DNA of 64,000 nucleotides from positions 1,003,150 to 1,067,149 of the forward strand of contig NZ_KI632512.1 of the NCBI RefSeq assembly GCF_000504305.1, given 5' to 3'. Below are positions 1 to 9,219 of this stretch, one piece after another. Origin of the DNA: Nitratidesulfovibrio termitidis HI1. GTDB lineage: Bacteria; Desulfobacterota; Desulfovibrionia; Desulfovibrionales; Desulfovibrionaceae. The notes beneath the pieces were generated by a model. That model worked only from the letters and a program-made list of their open reading frames with translations, did no database searches and was not told where the DNA came from. Every line of letters starts with the position of its first letter. Position 1 is the first letter of the stretch. The position numbers and the translations under genes are program-made.

Positions 1-954
1 CAGGCGGCTGCCGCCGCCGAAAAACTGCACCTGCTCTATGTGGGCTGGACGCGCCCCGTGGACGAACTGCACGCCTACGTCACCTCCACCCCGTTTGCCG
101 AGCGGAGTTCGTCCCTGCTGGCCGGGGTGCGCGCCCTGCTGGCCGGGTGCAACATCGACACGGGGCAGGAGTATGTGGCCGGGGTGGTGCCCCCAGCGCA
201 GGAAGATGCCACCGATGACGACGCGGCAAGGCAGACGGCACCCTCCGATGCTCCGCAGCCCTTGCCCGAACCGTCACCAGCCCCGGCGTCAACTCCCGAC
301 GTGGGCCACGCACCGGACCAGTCCTCCACAGCCGCCCCGTGGCGGCCCATGCAATGGCTGCCGCGCCTGAAGATTTTCCGCAACCAGCTTGAGGAATTCA
401 CCTTTACCGAACGACGGCGCGGCATGCTGGTGCATGCCTGCCTTGAGCAATTGCGCCTTACCGGCGCGCCGGACCAGGACGCCGCCCGCGCCGTTGCCCA
501 CGGCATGCGGGCCTTCCCCTTGCCCGTGCCGGAACCGGAGGCCACCGCGCGTGAACTCACTGCCATGCTGGCGTGGCTGGCGGCGCTGCCGCAGGCCGCG
601 CACTGGTTCACCCACGGCGTGCCGGAACAGTCCATCATGGACGCTCAGGGCAGCATCCACCGCACCGACCTCATGGTGGACGACGGGGAAACCTGCACCG
701 TGGTGGAATGGAAAACGGGCCGCCCCTCAGACGATCATGTGGCGCAGGTGCGCCGTTACCTCGGCCTGCTGGCCGATGCCACAGGACGCGGCCCCGCTGG
801 CGTGCGGGGCGTGCTGGTATACCTTGACGGGCGCACCGTGCAGCCCGTGGCCCTGCGCACCGCCGATACCGCCACGCAGAACGCCGCCCCCCTGAATGAT
901 GCCCCCCAGAACGAGGCCCCTCAGAACGACCCCAGTGAAGGACACCGCCCGTGA
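1..954 (+). CDS. addA: AddA/RecB-like helicase-nuclease, C-terminal part (cut by window edge)
   Basis: The frame is open from the first base, so the start lies outside the window; 317 residues are visible. It begins within the last UvrD-type helicase motif (YVGWTRPVDELH, compare the usual YVALTRAREEL). A Pro/Ala-rich linker follows, then a RecB-family PD-(D/E)XK nuclease: a GxLVH-type histidine (RRRGMLVHACLE, near codon 140), an acidic RTDLMV segment and the catalytic VVEWKTG (near codon 230). The stop overlaps the GTG start of the AddB-like gene by 4 bases (GTGA), so the two are translationally coupled. By family, AddAB unwinds and resects double-strand breaks to load RecA. The helicase body is not visible, so the AddA assignment rests on the nuclease domain and the neighbour. 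Confidence 0.85.
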   Translation, partial: QAAAAAEKLHLLYVGWTRPVDELHAYVTSTPFAERSSSLLAGVRALLAGCNIDTGQEYVAGVVPPAQEDATDDDAARQTAPSDAPQPLPEPSPAPASTPDVGHAPDQSSTAAPWRPMQWLPRLKIFRNQLEEFTFTERRRGMLVHACLEQLRLTGAPDQDAARAVAHGMRAFPLPVPEPEATARELTAMLAWLAALPQAAHWFTHGVPEQSIMDAQGSIHRTDLMVDDGETCTVVEWKTGRPSDDHVAQVRRYLGLLADATGRGPAGVRGVLVYLDGRTVQPVALRTADTATQNAAPLNDAPQNEAPQNDPSEGHRP

Positions 955-3900
955 CCGGTCCAGACGATATCCTCATGCCCGGTGCGCCATCCACGAAGCG
1001 GCCCAAGCGCACTGCCACCCGGCGCGCGCCCACACGCGCCGCGTCCCGCACCCCGTACGGCGTGCTTGCCCCCACCGGGCCGCGCCCGTTCCTGATCTTT
1101 CCGTGGGATACGGACTTCCTGGCCGGGCTTACCACAACGCTCATCGAAGCCACGGACGGTCGCCCCGGCGATGCCGTGTTCGTCTTTCCGCACGGGCGCC
1201 CAGGGCGCTACCTTGTGGACCGCATCCGCCGCGCCCCGGACATTGCCCGGCCCTGCCTGCTGCCCCGCGTGTTCACGGTGCGCCAGATGTTCACCCTGCT
1301 GCGCGCCCACGCGGAAGACCCCACCGCACGCCCGGCCCGGCCCATCCCCCTGCTGGACCGGGTGGGGCTGCTCATGGACTGCGTGCGCGATCTGGCCAGG
1401 CCCGGCGATGAATTGTACGAGCACCTTGCCGCCACGGACCAGCGGCGGTTCTTTCCGTGGGGCGTGCGCCTTGCCGCACTGATGGAGGAATTCTTCGTCC
1501 AGAACCGCGTGCCGGAAGACTACCAGTACATGGAAGGCCAGGTGGCCCCCTTTGCTGCCGCCCTGCTGGGCGCGCTGGGCCGCATCCACGAGGCGTACGC
1601 GGCGGCATTGACCGAACGCGGCTGGACCACGCCGGGCTTCGATGCCTTCCGCTCCGTGCGCCTGCTGCCCGGCCCCGCCGAAACGGGCCGCGCCACCGAA
1701 CGCCCGGACGGCTTCACCCTGCCCCCGCTGCTGGCGGGCAAGCGACTGTTCGTGGCGGGGTTCTCCACCCTCACCGGCACGGAAGAAGCGCTGTTCCTGC
1801 ACCTGTGGCGGCACGAAGGGGCCACGGTGTGCCTGCACACCGACGCGGCAGTGGCGGAACTGGGCGCGCGCCCGGTGCACTGGACCTGCGAGGACCATGT
1901 ACGCTGGCTGACCTCCTGGCGGACCGGGGCCGAGTTGGCCTGCCCGCCTTCCGGGCACACCCCGTCGATCACCTTTCATGAAGGGTACGACCTGCATTCA
2001 CAATTGCTGGTCATGGAACGGGAACTGCGCGCCGAAAGCGGTGATACACCCGACGCCCCGGCGGCCAACGCAACTCCATCCGGCAATTTGAAGGAATCGC
2101 GTCTAACGCCAGCAATCGAAAGTACCGAAAATTCCATCCCGGTCGCCCCGATCCCCCTGACTGCCCCGAACGCCGACGAACTGGCAGGCACGGCGGTGGT
2201 GCTGCCGGACACCGGGCTGCTCATGCCCGTGCTGCACCACCTGCCGGACAAGGACGTGAACATCTCAATGGGCTACCCGCTGGTGCGCTCCACGCTGGTG
2301 CGGCTGGTGGAAACCCTGATGCGCCTGCAAGAGACTGCCCGGCCCGCCGCATCGCTGGCAGTGCCCGAACAAGGGCCGGACGAACTGTTTCCCTCTGCCC
2401 CAGGTGGAGCGGACGCCGCGCCGTCCACCCTGTGCTACCACTGGCGCACGGTCATCGAGTGCATCCGTCACCCCTACCTGAAGATGCTGGAACTGGACGG
2501 CGAACGCCCCCTGCGCGACCTGTTCCACCTCATGGAAAACGTGGTGCGCGGCGGGGCCAGCTACGTGGACCCGCGCGCGCTGGCCCGCGAGGTGGCCCAG
2601 AAGGCCCCCGGCGGCGAGCACGGACCGGCAGCCGACCTGCTGCACCGCGTGCTGGAGTTGTGCCTGACCCGCTGGGAAACGGCGGACACCCCGGCCCGCG
2701 TGGCCGATGTGGTGGGCGCGCTGTGCGACCTGCTGCTGGCCCACGGCGGCACCCTGTGGGAACGCTTTCCCATCGACGCGGAGTGCCTGTTCCGGCTCAT
2801 GCAGCGGGTCATACCCGCCCTGCGCGACTGCGAACTGGCGGACACGCCCTTCCCGCGCGAGGTGCTGCACACCATCCTGCGCGAAACCCTGCGCGAGGAA
2901 CGCGTGCCCTTCGAAGCCACGCCCCTGGCCGGGTTGCAGGTGCTGGGCATGCTGGAAACGCGCCTGCTGCGCTTTCGCCGGGTCATCGTGCTGGACGCCA
3001 CCGAAGATCGCCTGCCCGGCGCGCCGGGGCACGACCCGCTGCTGCCCGACAGCCTGCGCGCCATGGTCGGGCTGCCCGATTCGCGCCGCCGCGAACGGGT
3101 GGCCGCGCACAACTTCCACCGCCTGCTGGCCGGAGCTGAAGAAGCCGTGCTGTGCTACCAGACCGGCGTGGACCGTAGCGGCCTGCTGGACGAAAAGAAA
3201 ATCCGCAGCCGCTTCGTGGAAGAACTGCTGTGGCGCGAGGAACGCGCGCGCGGCGGCCTGCTCTCTCCCGGCCAGCCCCCGTTGCATGCCGCCGCCTGCA
3301 CGGTGCGTCCGTTCCGTTCCGCGCCGCGCCCCATCGAACGCACCACCGCCATCAACGATGCGCTGGAACGGCTGCTGGACGCGCCCGTGTCGCCGTCCAC
3401 CCTTGATGCCTGGCTGACCTGCCCGGTGCGCTTCTTTCATGAGCGGCTGGCCGGGCTGGCCCCGCCGGACGAGGTGAACGAGGGCGACGACCCCATTGCC
3501 GTGGGCGAACTGCTGCACAAGGTGCTGCTGGACTTTCACCTGCCCCACAAGGGGCGCGAGGTTCGCCGCGACGAGCTTTCCGCCGATCACCTCACCCGGC
3601 TGTTCCTGCAACGGCTGGCGACATCCGGCCTTTCGGCCCAGTTGCCGCCCGACGCCCTGCTGATGCTGGAAGTGGCCGGGCCGGAACGCCTTGGCCGCTA
3701 CCTGGCCCGCCAGCCGGAACGTTTCACCGTGCTGGACCTGGAAGAAACCGTGGAGACCACCATCGACGTGCCAGGCAGCGCGGGCCGCCGCGTGCGCCGC
3801 CTGCATGGCCGGGTGGACCGGGTGGACCTGCGCGGATTCGAGGACGGCGAAGGCGCGGTGATCCTGGACTACAAGACCGGCAAGGTGGAATGGAAGCCCT

Positions 3901-4274
3901 CCGCATGGTCCGACGACGACCTGTGGGAACGCATCGAGGTGTGGACCCCCGACCGCGACCCCGATCTGCTGGCCGACGTGGCCGCCGCACTGCACGGCGT
4001 GCAGTTGCCCGCCTACGTGCACATGTACGGGCAGCATTCCGGACGGGACGTGCACGACGCCGCCTGGGTCATCCTGCGCGATGCCGGGCAGGAACTGCCC
4101 CTGTTCGACGAAGGCACGGACGACGAAACCCGCGATGCGGCCATCACCACCCGCATTCCCGCCCTGCTCTCCTTCCTGTTGCGGCACATGGCCGAAGCGC
4201 CGTTGCTGCTGCCGCGCGACGGCAAACATTGCGACTGGTGCTCTTGCGCAAAACTGTGTAAAATGCGCGCCTGA
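951..4274 (+). CDS. addB: AddB-like helicase-nuclease subunit with Fe-S cluster motif
   Basis: 1107 residues from a GTG start overlapping the AddA stop. The N-terminal two thirds look like an inactivated UvrD-type helicase fold, as in AddB. The C-terminal third is a PD-(D/E)XK nuclease: TCPVRFF (Cys about 824), GELLHKVLLDFH, and VILDYKTGK (Asp about 974, Lys about 976). The protein ends with CDWCSCAKLC (Cys 1094, 1097, 1103). One upstream Cys plus CX2CX5C is the spacing of the AddB 4Fe-4S cluster that staples the nuclease domain. With AddA it would process double-strand breaks for recombination. A Pro/Ala-rich segment near residues 365-410 is probably a linker. Overall sequence is divergent, typical for AddB outside Firmicutes. 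Confidence 0.88.
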   Translation: MTGPDDILMPGAPSTKRPKRTATRRAPTRAASRTPYGVLAPTGPRPFLIFPWDTDFLAGLTTTLIEATDGRPGDAVFVFPHGRPGRYLVDRIRRAPDIARPCLLPRVFTVRQMFTLLRAHAEDPTARPARPIPLLDRVGLLMDCVRDLARPGDELYEHLAATDQRRFFPWGVRLAALMEEFFVQNRVPEDYQYMEGQVAPFAAALLGALGRIHEAYAAALTERGWTTPGFDAFRSVRLLPGPAETGRATERPDGFTLPPLLAGKRLFVAGFSTLTGTEEALFLHLWRHEGATVCLHTDAAVAELGARPVHWTCEDHVRWLTSWRTGAELACPPSGHTPSITFHEGYDLHSQLLVMERELRAESGDTPDAPAANATPSGNLKESRLTPAIESTENSIPVAPIPLTAPNADELAGTAVVLPDTGLLMPVLHHLPDKDVNISMGYPLVRSTLVRLVETLMRLQETARPAASLAVPEQGPDELFPSAPGGADAAPSTLCYHWRTVIECIRHPYLKMLELDGERPLRDLFHLMENVVRGGASYVDPRALAREVAQKAPGGEHGPAADLLHRVLELCLTRWETADTPARVADVVGALCDLLLAHGGTLWERFPIDAECLFRLMQRVIPALRDCELADTPFPREVLHTILRETLREERVPFEATPLAGLQVLGMLETRLLRFRRVIVLDATEDRLPGAPGHDPLLPDSLRAMVGLPDSRRRERVAAHNFHRLLAGAEEAVLCYQTGVDRSGLLDEKKIRSRFVEELLWREERARGGLLSPGQPPLHAAACTVRPFRSAPRPIERTTAINDALERLLDAPVSPSTLDAWLTCPVRFFHERLAGLAPPDEVNEGDDPIAVGELLHKVLLDFHLPHKGREVRRDELSADHLTRLFLQRLATSGLSAQLPPDALLMLEVAGPERLGRYLARQPERFTVLDLEETVETTIDVPGSAGRRVRRLHGRVDRVDLRGFEDGEGAVILDYKTGKVEWKPSAWSDDDLWERIEVWTPDRDPDLLADVAAALHGVQLPAYVHMYGQHSGRDVHDAAWVILRDAGQELPLFDEGTDDETRDAAITTRIPALLSFLLRHMAEAPLLLPRDGKHCDWCSCAKLCKMRA

Positions 4275-4346
4275 GGGAACGGGCCGCATCGGCCCTTCCG
4301 CGCCGCCAGCGCGGCGTCCGCCCGGCCACGGCCGACGACGCATGCG

Positions 4347-4370
4347 CCCGCGCAGTGGGGACTGCGCGGG
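4347..4370. terminator. Perfect GC-rich hairpin after addB
   Basis: A 10-bp perfect inverted repeat (arms 4347-4356 and 4361-4370, loop GGGG) lies 72 bases after the addB stop. No U-run follows, so it may be an RNA-stabilising hairpin rather than a full intrinsic terminator. I see no gene in the rest of 4275-4605. Confidence 0.5.
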
Positions 4371-4605
4371 ATAAACCGCACCGCCGCCACCGTACCGCAC
4401 GACGCCACCCGCGTTTGCTGCCCGAAAGACTCCGATGCAGTCCACGGAGACCACGCGATTCCGGCATCCCGCCGCATCGCGGGTCTTCCGCGCGCCGCCC
4501 GCGCATGGCGGCACACCGGAGCGCCCACGACCATGCCTTGCATGCGCGCGGGCCCGGTACATTCCGCGTGCCTTCACCGGCACGCACGCACCGGAGGACT
4601 GAATC

Positions 4606-5727
4606 ATGCCTTTTCCGACCCTGAATATCGGCGACCTGGTCGCCCGCATACCCATCGTGCAAGGCGGCATGGGCGTCGGCATCTCGCTGTCGCGCCTGGC
4701 GTCCGCCGTGGCCAATGAAGGCGGCATCGGCGTCATCGCCGCCGCCATGATCGGGATGAAAGAACCCGACGTGGCCAAGAACCCCATCGAAGCCAACGTC
4801 CGCGCCCTGCGCCGCGAGCTGCAAAAGGCCCGCGAAATGACCCAGGGCATCGTGGGCGTGAACATCATGGTGGCCCTGACCACCTTTGGCGAAATGGTCC
4901 GCACCTCCATCGAGGAGCGGGCCGACATCATCTTCTCCGGCGCGGGCCTGCCGCTGGACCTGCCCAGGCACCTGCGCGACGCCTGCGACCAGAAGAAGGA
5001 AGAATTCCGCACCAAGCTCGTGCCCATCGTGTCGTCCGCCCGGGCGGCCTCGGTCATCGCCAAGAAGTGGATATCCCGCTTCGACTACCTGCCCGACGCC
5101 TTCGTGGTGGAAGGCCCCAAGGCGGGCGGGCACCTTGGCTTCAAGGCCGAGGAGATCGACGATCCCGGCCATTCGCTGGAAGCGGTCATCCCCCAGGTGG
5201 TGGAAGCGGTGAAGGCCTTCGAGGATGAAAAGGGCCGCCGCATTCCGGTCATTGCCGCGGGCGGCGTGTACACCGGCGAGGACATCACCCGGTTCATGGA
5301 ACTGGGCGCCGCCGGGGTGCAGATGGGCACCCGCTTCGTGGCTACCCACGAATGCGATGCCGACGACCGCTTCAAGCAGGCCTACGTGGACGCCACCGAA
5401 CAGGACGTGACCATCATCAAGAGCCCCGTGGGCATGCCGGGCCGCGCCATTGGCAACTCGTTCATCGAGGCCATGCGCGAAGGCGCGAAAAAGCCCTTCA
5501 AGTGCGTGTTCAAGTGCATCAGCACCTGCGAGCAGGAAAAGACCCCCTACTGCATCGCCGCCGCGCTGATCAACGCCATGCGGGGCAACCTGGAGAAGGG
5601 CTTCGCCTTCTCCGGCGCCAACGTGTTCCGGGTGGACCGCATCCAGTCGGTGCACGAACTGGTTTCCTCGCTCCAGCAGGAGTTCGAGGAGGCTATTGCC
5701 AAGCGCTTCGGCATGTTGCGCGCGTAG
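4606..5727 (+). CDS. NAD(P)H-dependent flavin oxidoreductase / nitronate monooxygenase family
   Basis: 373 residues, ATG preceded by GGAGG. The N-terminus (IVQGGMGVGISLSRLASAV) is the FMN-binding start of the 2-nitropropane dioxygenase/nitronate monooxygenase TIM barrel. Further family landmarks are EGPKAGGHLG near residue 170, PVIAAGGVYTG near 220 and GAAGVQMGTRFVATHECDA near 240. The family oxidises nitronates or acts as an enoyl reductase-like flavoenzyme; the substrate cannot be told from sequence. The C-terminal segment contains Cys-rich FKCVFKCISTCEQ (about residue 300), seen in longer anaerobe members and possibly a metal site, which is inference. It stands alone, flanked by hairpins on both sides. 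Confidence 0.85.
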   Translation: MPFPTLNIGDLVARIPIVQGGMGVGISLSRLASAVANEGGIGVIAAAMIGMKEPDVAKNPIEANVRALRRELQKAREMTQGIVGVNIMVALTTFGEMVRTSIEERADIIFSGAGLPLDLPRHLRDACDQKKEEFRTKLVPIVSSARAASVIAKKWISRFDYLPDAFVVEGPKAGGHLGFKAEEIDDPGHSLEAVIPQVVEAVKAFEDEKGRRIPVIAAGGVYTGEDITRFMELGAAGVQMGTRFVATHECDADDRFKQAYVDATEQDVTIIKSPVGMPGRAIGNSFIEAMREGAKKPFKCVFKCISTCEQEKTPYCIAAALINAMRGNLEKGFAFSGANVFRVDRIQSVHELVSSLQQEFEEAIAKRFGMLRA

Positions 5728-5752
5728 GCGTTGCCGTTTTTCGTTGAGAAAA

Positions 5753-5792
5753 CCGGGAGAAGGAACCTTTTGCAAAAGGTTCCTTCCCCCGG
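5753..5792. terminator. Long palindrome / bidirectional terminator-like repeat
   Basis: A perfect 26-base palindrome (5760-5785, core CCTTTTGCAAAAGG) is extended by a G-rich/C-rich outer stem to 5792. It lies between the converging ends of the flavin oxidoreductase (plus) and the Xer gene (minus) and can terminate both. The following CCCCCAACCTCCAAAACTTTT resembles, in reverse complement, the sequence at about 63452-63485. Confidence 0.65.
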
Positions 5793-5824
5793 ACCCCCAA
5801 CCTCCAAAACTTTTCAGTTGGCAG

Positions 5825-5851
5825 CAACCCCATCGCAACCCCATCGCAACC
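5825..5851. repeat. 11-bp tandem repeat with a second hairpin
   Basis: CAACCCCATCG occurs twice in tandem plus a 5-base partial. The second AACCCCA can pair with TGGGGTT at about 5858-5864, followed by TATTTT, giving a second possible terminator in the convergent gap. Confidence 0.5.
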
Positions 5852-5887
5852 GGGCGGTGGGGTTTATTTTGCCTGGGCGATGAGGAG

Positions 5888-7219
5888 TTATCCCTTGGGC
5901 GCCCCCTTCCTCTTTTTAGATCGCGCGGCAACAGTTGCGGGCGCATCCGGTCGTCCGGCGGGCTTGGGACGAGCCGCCCGGCCCGACTTGCCCGCCAGAT
6001 CCGAGCGGGGGTGGGCCCGGTCATACACGTCCACCAGGCGCGAAAGGGTCAGGTGGGTGTACCGCTGGGTGGTGGATAGCCGGGCATGGCCCAGCAGTTC
6101 CTGCACGCTGCGCAGGTCGGCCCCGGCCTCCAGCAGGTGGGTGGCGAAGGAATGGCGCAATCCGTGCGGGGATATGGCCTGCGGCAGCCCGGCCCGCAGG
6201 CACAGGGCCTCGATGATCCGCGCGGCCTGCCGCCGGTTCAGGCGTCCGCCCCGCGCGCCCAGGAACAACGCGGGTTCGCCCCGGCCCTCGTCCACCTCGT
6301 GGCGCACGGCCAGCCAGGCGGACAGCGCATCGCGTGCCGTGTCGCTGAGCGGGCTCATGCGTTCGCGCCCGCCCTTGCCCATCACCCGCACCACGCCGGA
6401 TGTGGGGTCCGCGTCCAGCACGTCCAGTTCCAGCGCTTCCGACACACGCAGGCCGGAGCCGTACAGCAGTTCGGCCAGGGCCAGGTCGCGCGCCAGCAGG
6501 ACCGCGTCGCCGTGGCCGGAATCCGTGCCGTGTCCTGTGTGAGCCGTGGCAAGGGCCTTGCGCTGCCGCCGCTCGTCCAGCAGGGCGAAGGCCTGGTCCA
6601 CGTTCAGGGCGTGGGGATGGCGCTGGTCTTGCTTGGGGTTGTGCACGCCCGCCGTGGGGTCCGTGGTGACCCGGCGCAGCCGCAGCAGGAAACGGTAGAA
6701 CGCCCGCAGTGCCGAAAGTTTGCGGGCCACGCTGGACTTGGCGATGCGCTGGCGGTGCAGTTCGGCCAGAAACCGCTGCACGTGGCGCTTGGTGATGTGC
6801 TCCGGGGTATCCAGCGAAAGCCCGGTGGAGGACGGTTCGGGATTCGGCAAGGACGGCTTGCCGGGTATGGCCGGGCCGCTACCCGCTTCCGCCAGAAACG
6901 CCGCGAACTGGTCCATGTCCGTGCCGTAGGCGGTCACGGTGGCATCGGCGTAGCCCTTTTCCATGCCCAGATGGGCCAGGAACATTTCCAGCAGTTCCGC
7001 GCGGGCGGCAGGAAACGGACCGTCGAACGCCAGTTCGTGGTCGGATGGAACAGCAGCGGGCGGGGAAATGGATGGGGCTGATCTGGAGCCGCGCGCGGGT
7101 GCAGCTACCGTGGGGCGTGCCGCCGGTCTGGTCCGTTCAGCTGGCGCATCCGCACCGCCGCCATCCGCACCGGATGCGCCGCGCCCGCCCCGTTCACGCC
7201 TGTCGCCGGTCGAAGACAT
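5888..7219 (-). CDS. Xer-family tyrosine recombinase
   Basis: 443 residues. The SAM-like core-binding domain begins near residue 75 (LEMFLAHLGMEKGYADATVTAYGTD region). The catalytic domain has all six family residues: Arg258 (GSGLRVSEAL), Lys282 (GKGGRER), His352 and Arg355 (PHGLRHSF), His378 (LLGHARL) and Tyr387 (TQRYTHL). XerC/XerD proteins resolve chromosome dimers at dif. The first 70 residues and the last 35 (Lys/Arg/Ala/Pro-rich) are disordered extensions beyond the usual roughly 300 residues, and residues 220-240 form an unusual insert. The ATG start overlaps the end of the GGDEF gene by 26 bases. XerC versus XerD cannot be decided here. A phage integrase is less likely, because the neighbours are housekeeping DNA-processing genes. 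Confidence 0.88.
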   Translation of the reverse strand: MSSTGDRRERGGRGASGADGGGADAPAERTRPAARPTVAAPARGSRSAPSISPPAAVPSDHELAFDGPFPAARAELLEMFLAHLGMEKGYADATVTAYGTDMDQFAAFLAEAGSGPAIPGKPSLPNPEPSSTGLSLDTPEHITKRHVQRFLAELHRQRIAKSSVARKLSALRAFYRFLLRLRRVTTDPTAGVHNPKQDQRHPHALNVDQAFALLDERRQRKALATAHTGHGTDSGHGDAVLLARDLALAELLYGSGLRVSEALELDVLDADPTSGVVRVMGKGGRERMSPLSDTARDALSAWLAVRHEVDEGRGEPALFLGARGGRLNRRQAARIIEALCLRAGLPQAISPHGLRHSFATHLLEAGADLRSVQELLGHARLSTTQRYTHLTLSRLVDVYDRAHPRSDLAGKSGRAARPKPAGRPDAPATVAARSKKRKGAPKG

Positions 7220-8255
7220 AGCAACTGCCCGTCCTGTCCTTGGCCAGCTTCTTGACCTGACTGGCCCGGTACGAGGCCTCGCCGTAGTGAGCCAGCGAAA
7301 GCCCGGTACTGGGCTGATTGCACACCACCGCGATGGAAACGGCCATCAGCGGAAAGCTGCGCACCTGTCCCTGCCGGTCGTGGGCCACGATGGCCCCGCG
7401 CGTGCGGTCGTCCGCGTCATAGAAGCCGGGCACGATGGCGTCGAAGGAGCCCACCACCCTGCGGCAGGCGTCTTCCGCCTCGTCCACGGGCGTCACGAAC
7501 ACGAAGTCGTCGCCGCCCACATGCCCCACGAAGGCGGGCTGGCCGCGCACCTCGCGCACGGTGGTGGCCAGCAGCCGCGCGGTGAGCATGAGCACCTCGT
7601 CGCCGCGAGAAAAGCCGTACTTATCGTTGAAGGCCTTGAAGTTGTCGAGGTCGGCATAGGCCAGCGCGAAATCCATGCGCCGGTCGATGAGCCCCTGGAT
7701 GAACTTGATGATCGAAGTGTTGCCCGGCAGCCTGGTCAGGGGGCTGGCATCAAGGGCGCGGCCCGCACGGGTCAGGGCCAGTTCGATGCGCGCCGAAAGC
7801 TCCGTGGCCAGCGGGGGCGGCAGGGGCATGCAGCCCGTGCCCTCGGCAGGTGCCGGGGTGGCGGGCAGCACCATGAAGTCGTCGGCCTCCACGCCCTGCC
7901 AGTCCATCCCGGCAACGCCGGGTACGTCCATGGCCAGCACCGTGGCCACCTGGCGGTAGACGTTTTCGCCTTTCACCAACTGGATCAGCGAAACGCCCGA
8001 CATGTCCGGCAGCGCGGCGGAAACCAGCAACAGGTCCGGCGGGTCGAGAAAGAACTGTTCCAGCACGGCCCGCCCGTTGTCGAACACCCGCCAGTCCATG
8101 GGACGGGCCGGTGCCGGGCGCTGCCCCGCCGCATCGCCCTCACCAGACCACAGGGCGCGCACGGTGGCGGCCAGACAGCCATCCGCCGTAACCAGCCAGC
8201 AACGCGGCACCGCAGCGGCAGCGGCAGCGCCGAAACCCAAGGGGCGTGTGCTCAC
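7194..8255 (-). CDS. Diguanylate cyclase-like protein: degenerate receiver plus GGDEF domain
   Basis: I chose the GTG at 8255 because GGGAGGGG lies 7 bases upstream; a TTG-started longer form to 8321 has no ribosome site. 353 residues. The first 140 resemble a response-regulator receiver, but the phospho-acceptor position is Ser (LLLVSAALPDMSGV, about residue 79), so phosphorylation is unlikely. The C-terminal half is a GGDEF domain: ADLDNFKAFNDKYG metal/substrate region near 200 and HVGGDDF active loop near 247-251. No RxxD inhibitory site stands at the expected place upstream. It would make cyclic di-GMP if active. It is last but one in a minus-strand run with an HDOD protein. Confidence 0.82.
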   Translation of the reverse strand: MSTRPLGFGAAAAAAVPRCWLVTADGCLAATVRALWSGEGDAAGQRPAPARPMDWRVFDNGRAVLEQFFLDPPDLLLVSAALPDMSGVSLIQLVKGENVYRQVATVLAMDVPGVAGMDWQGVEADDFMVLPATPAPAEGTGCMPLPPPLATELSARIELALTRAGRALDASPLTRLPGNTSIIKFIQGLIDRRMDFALAYADLDNFKAFNDKYGFSRGDEVLMLTARLLATTVREVRGQPAFVGHVGGDDFVFVTPVDEAEDACRRVVGSFDAIVPGFYDADDRTRGAIVAHDRQGQVRSFPLMAVSIAVVCNQPSTGLSLAHYGEASYRASQVKKLAKDRTGSCYVFDRRQA

Positions 8256-8379
8256 GGCGCGCCCCCTCCCGCGTGCGGCGGGCGCGGGCGCGCAGACGAC
8301 GACAGGCACGACGCCCGGCAAAATGATTGGCGCGGCGATGGGGGCGGCGACTGGCGCAACGGCAGAGTGGCGTCAGAAA

Positions 8380-9219
8380 TCATGCGAAGCCCAGTTCCCC
8401 GGCATCGGCGAATTTCTCGCACAGGGTGTCCAGCAGCGCTTCCAGCGCGCTCTGGTTCATGCCCAGCAGCTTCAGGGCGTGCGGAGACAGCGGCGGCACG
8501 TTGTCGTCCCCGCCGGAACCGTACTCGAACAGCCGGGCCATGAAGTTGCCCACATGCACCACGCAGGCCATCTGCGGGTAGATGCGCGCGCTCATGGGCT
8601 TGTGGTGGAAAGCCATGCCCTCGCGGATGGCCGGGGGCAGGTTCCAGTGTTCCGCCAGCCAGGCATTGATGCGGTCGTGCCCGAAGCCGAGCACCTGTGT
8701 TTCCGCGTCGATGTACAGAAGGTCCTGTTCCTGCACCACCGCGTCCACCCTGGCCTTGGCCTCGGGCAGTTGCAGAGCCGACACCACCTTGCCGAGGTCG
8801 TGCAGCAGCCCGGCCACGGCGTATTCTTCCGGGTCTTTCATGCCCAGCGCGCGGGCCAGTTCGCCGCAGGCCAGCGAACAACCCACGCTGTGGTCCCACA
8901 GGCCGCGCATGGCGCGGTTCATGTCGTCGTAGACCGAGGTGGAGATGATCAGCCCCCGGATGACGTTGAACCCCAGCAGCACCAGGGCGTGCTTTACCGT
9001 GCCGATGCGCCCCGGAAAGCCGTAGATGGGGGAGTTGACCATCTTCAGCACCTTGGCCGCCAGCACCTGGTCGAAGGAAATGACCTTGGCCACCTGGTCG
9101 GTGGTGGTGTTGGGCAGTTCCAGCAGGCGTGAAACTTCCTGCAACGCCGTGGGGAGCGTGGGCAGGTCCTTCACCGCCAGCAGCCGCCCCTTGTAGATGG
9201 TGCGCAGGTCTTCGCTCAT
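8380..9219 (-). CDS. HDOD domain signalling protein
   Basis: 279 residues, almost entirely one HDOD domain (LPTLPTALQEVSRLLELP near residue 20, AAKVLKMVNSPIYGFPGRI near 55, AGLLHDLGK near 140). HDOD proteins are relatives of HD phosphohydrolases found in signalling and stress networks; most are not shown to be enzymes. Here an HD pair is kept (LLHDLGK), so hydrolase activity is not excluded. The ATG overlaps the TGA of the upstream 164-residue protein (ATGA), indicating coupled translation, and the GGDEF gene follows. This suggests a cyclic di-GMP related module, which is inference from context. Confidence 0.85.
   Translation of the reverse strand: MSEDLRTIYKGRLLAVKDLPTLPTALQEVSRLLELPNTTTDQVAKVISFDQVLAAKVLKMVNSPIYGFPGRIGTVKHALVLLGFNVIRGLIISTSVYDDMNRAMRGLWDHSVGCSLACGELARALGMKDPEEYAVAGLLHDLGKVVSALQLPEAKARVDAVVQEQDLLYIDAETQVLGFGHDRINAWLAEHWNLPPAIREGMAFHHKPMSARIYPQMACVVHVGNFMARLFEYGSGGDDNVPPLSPHALKLLGMNQSALEALLDTLCEKFADAGELGFA

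Noticed and set aside
2265..5063. A 932-codon open frame on the minus strand opposite addB and the flavin oxidoreductase
   Set aside because: It lies across two well-supported plus-strand genes and its protein is low-complexity His/Gln/Ala-rich, typical of antisense frames in GC-rich DNA.
5888..7219. Tyrosine recombinase as an integrase of a mobile element
   Set aside because: Neighbours are housekeeping genes, there is no attachment site or phage gene, and the motifs match Xer better.
8256..8321. Longer start (TTG 8321) for the GGDEF gene
   Set aside because: No ribosome site there, while the GTG at 8255 has GGGAGGGG at the right distance.
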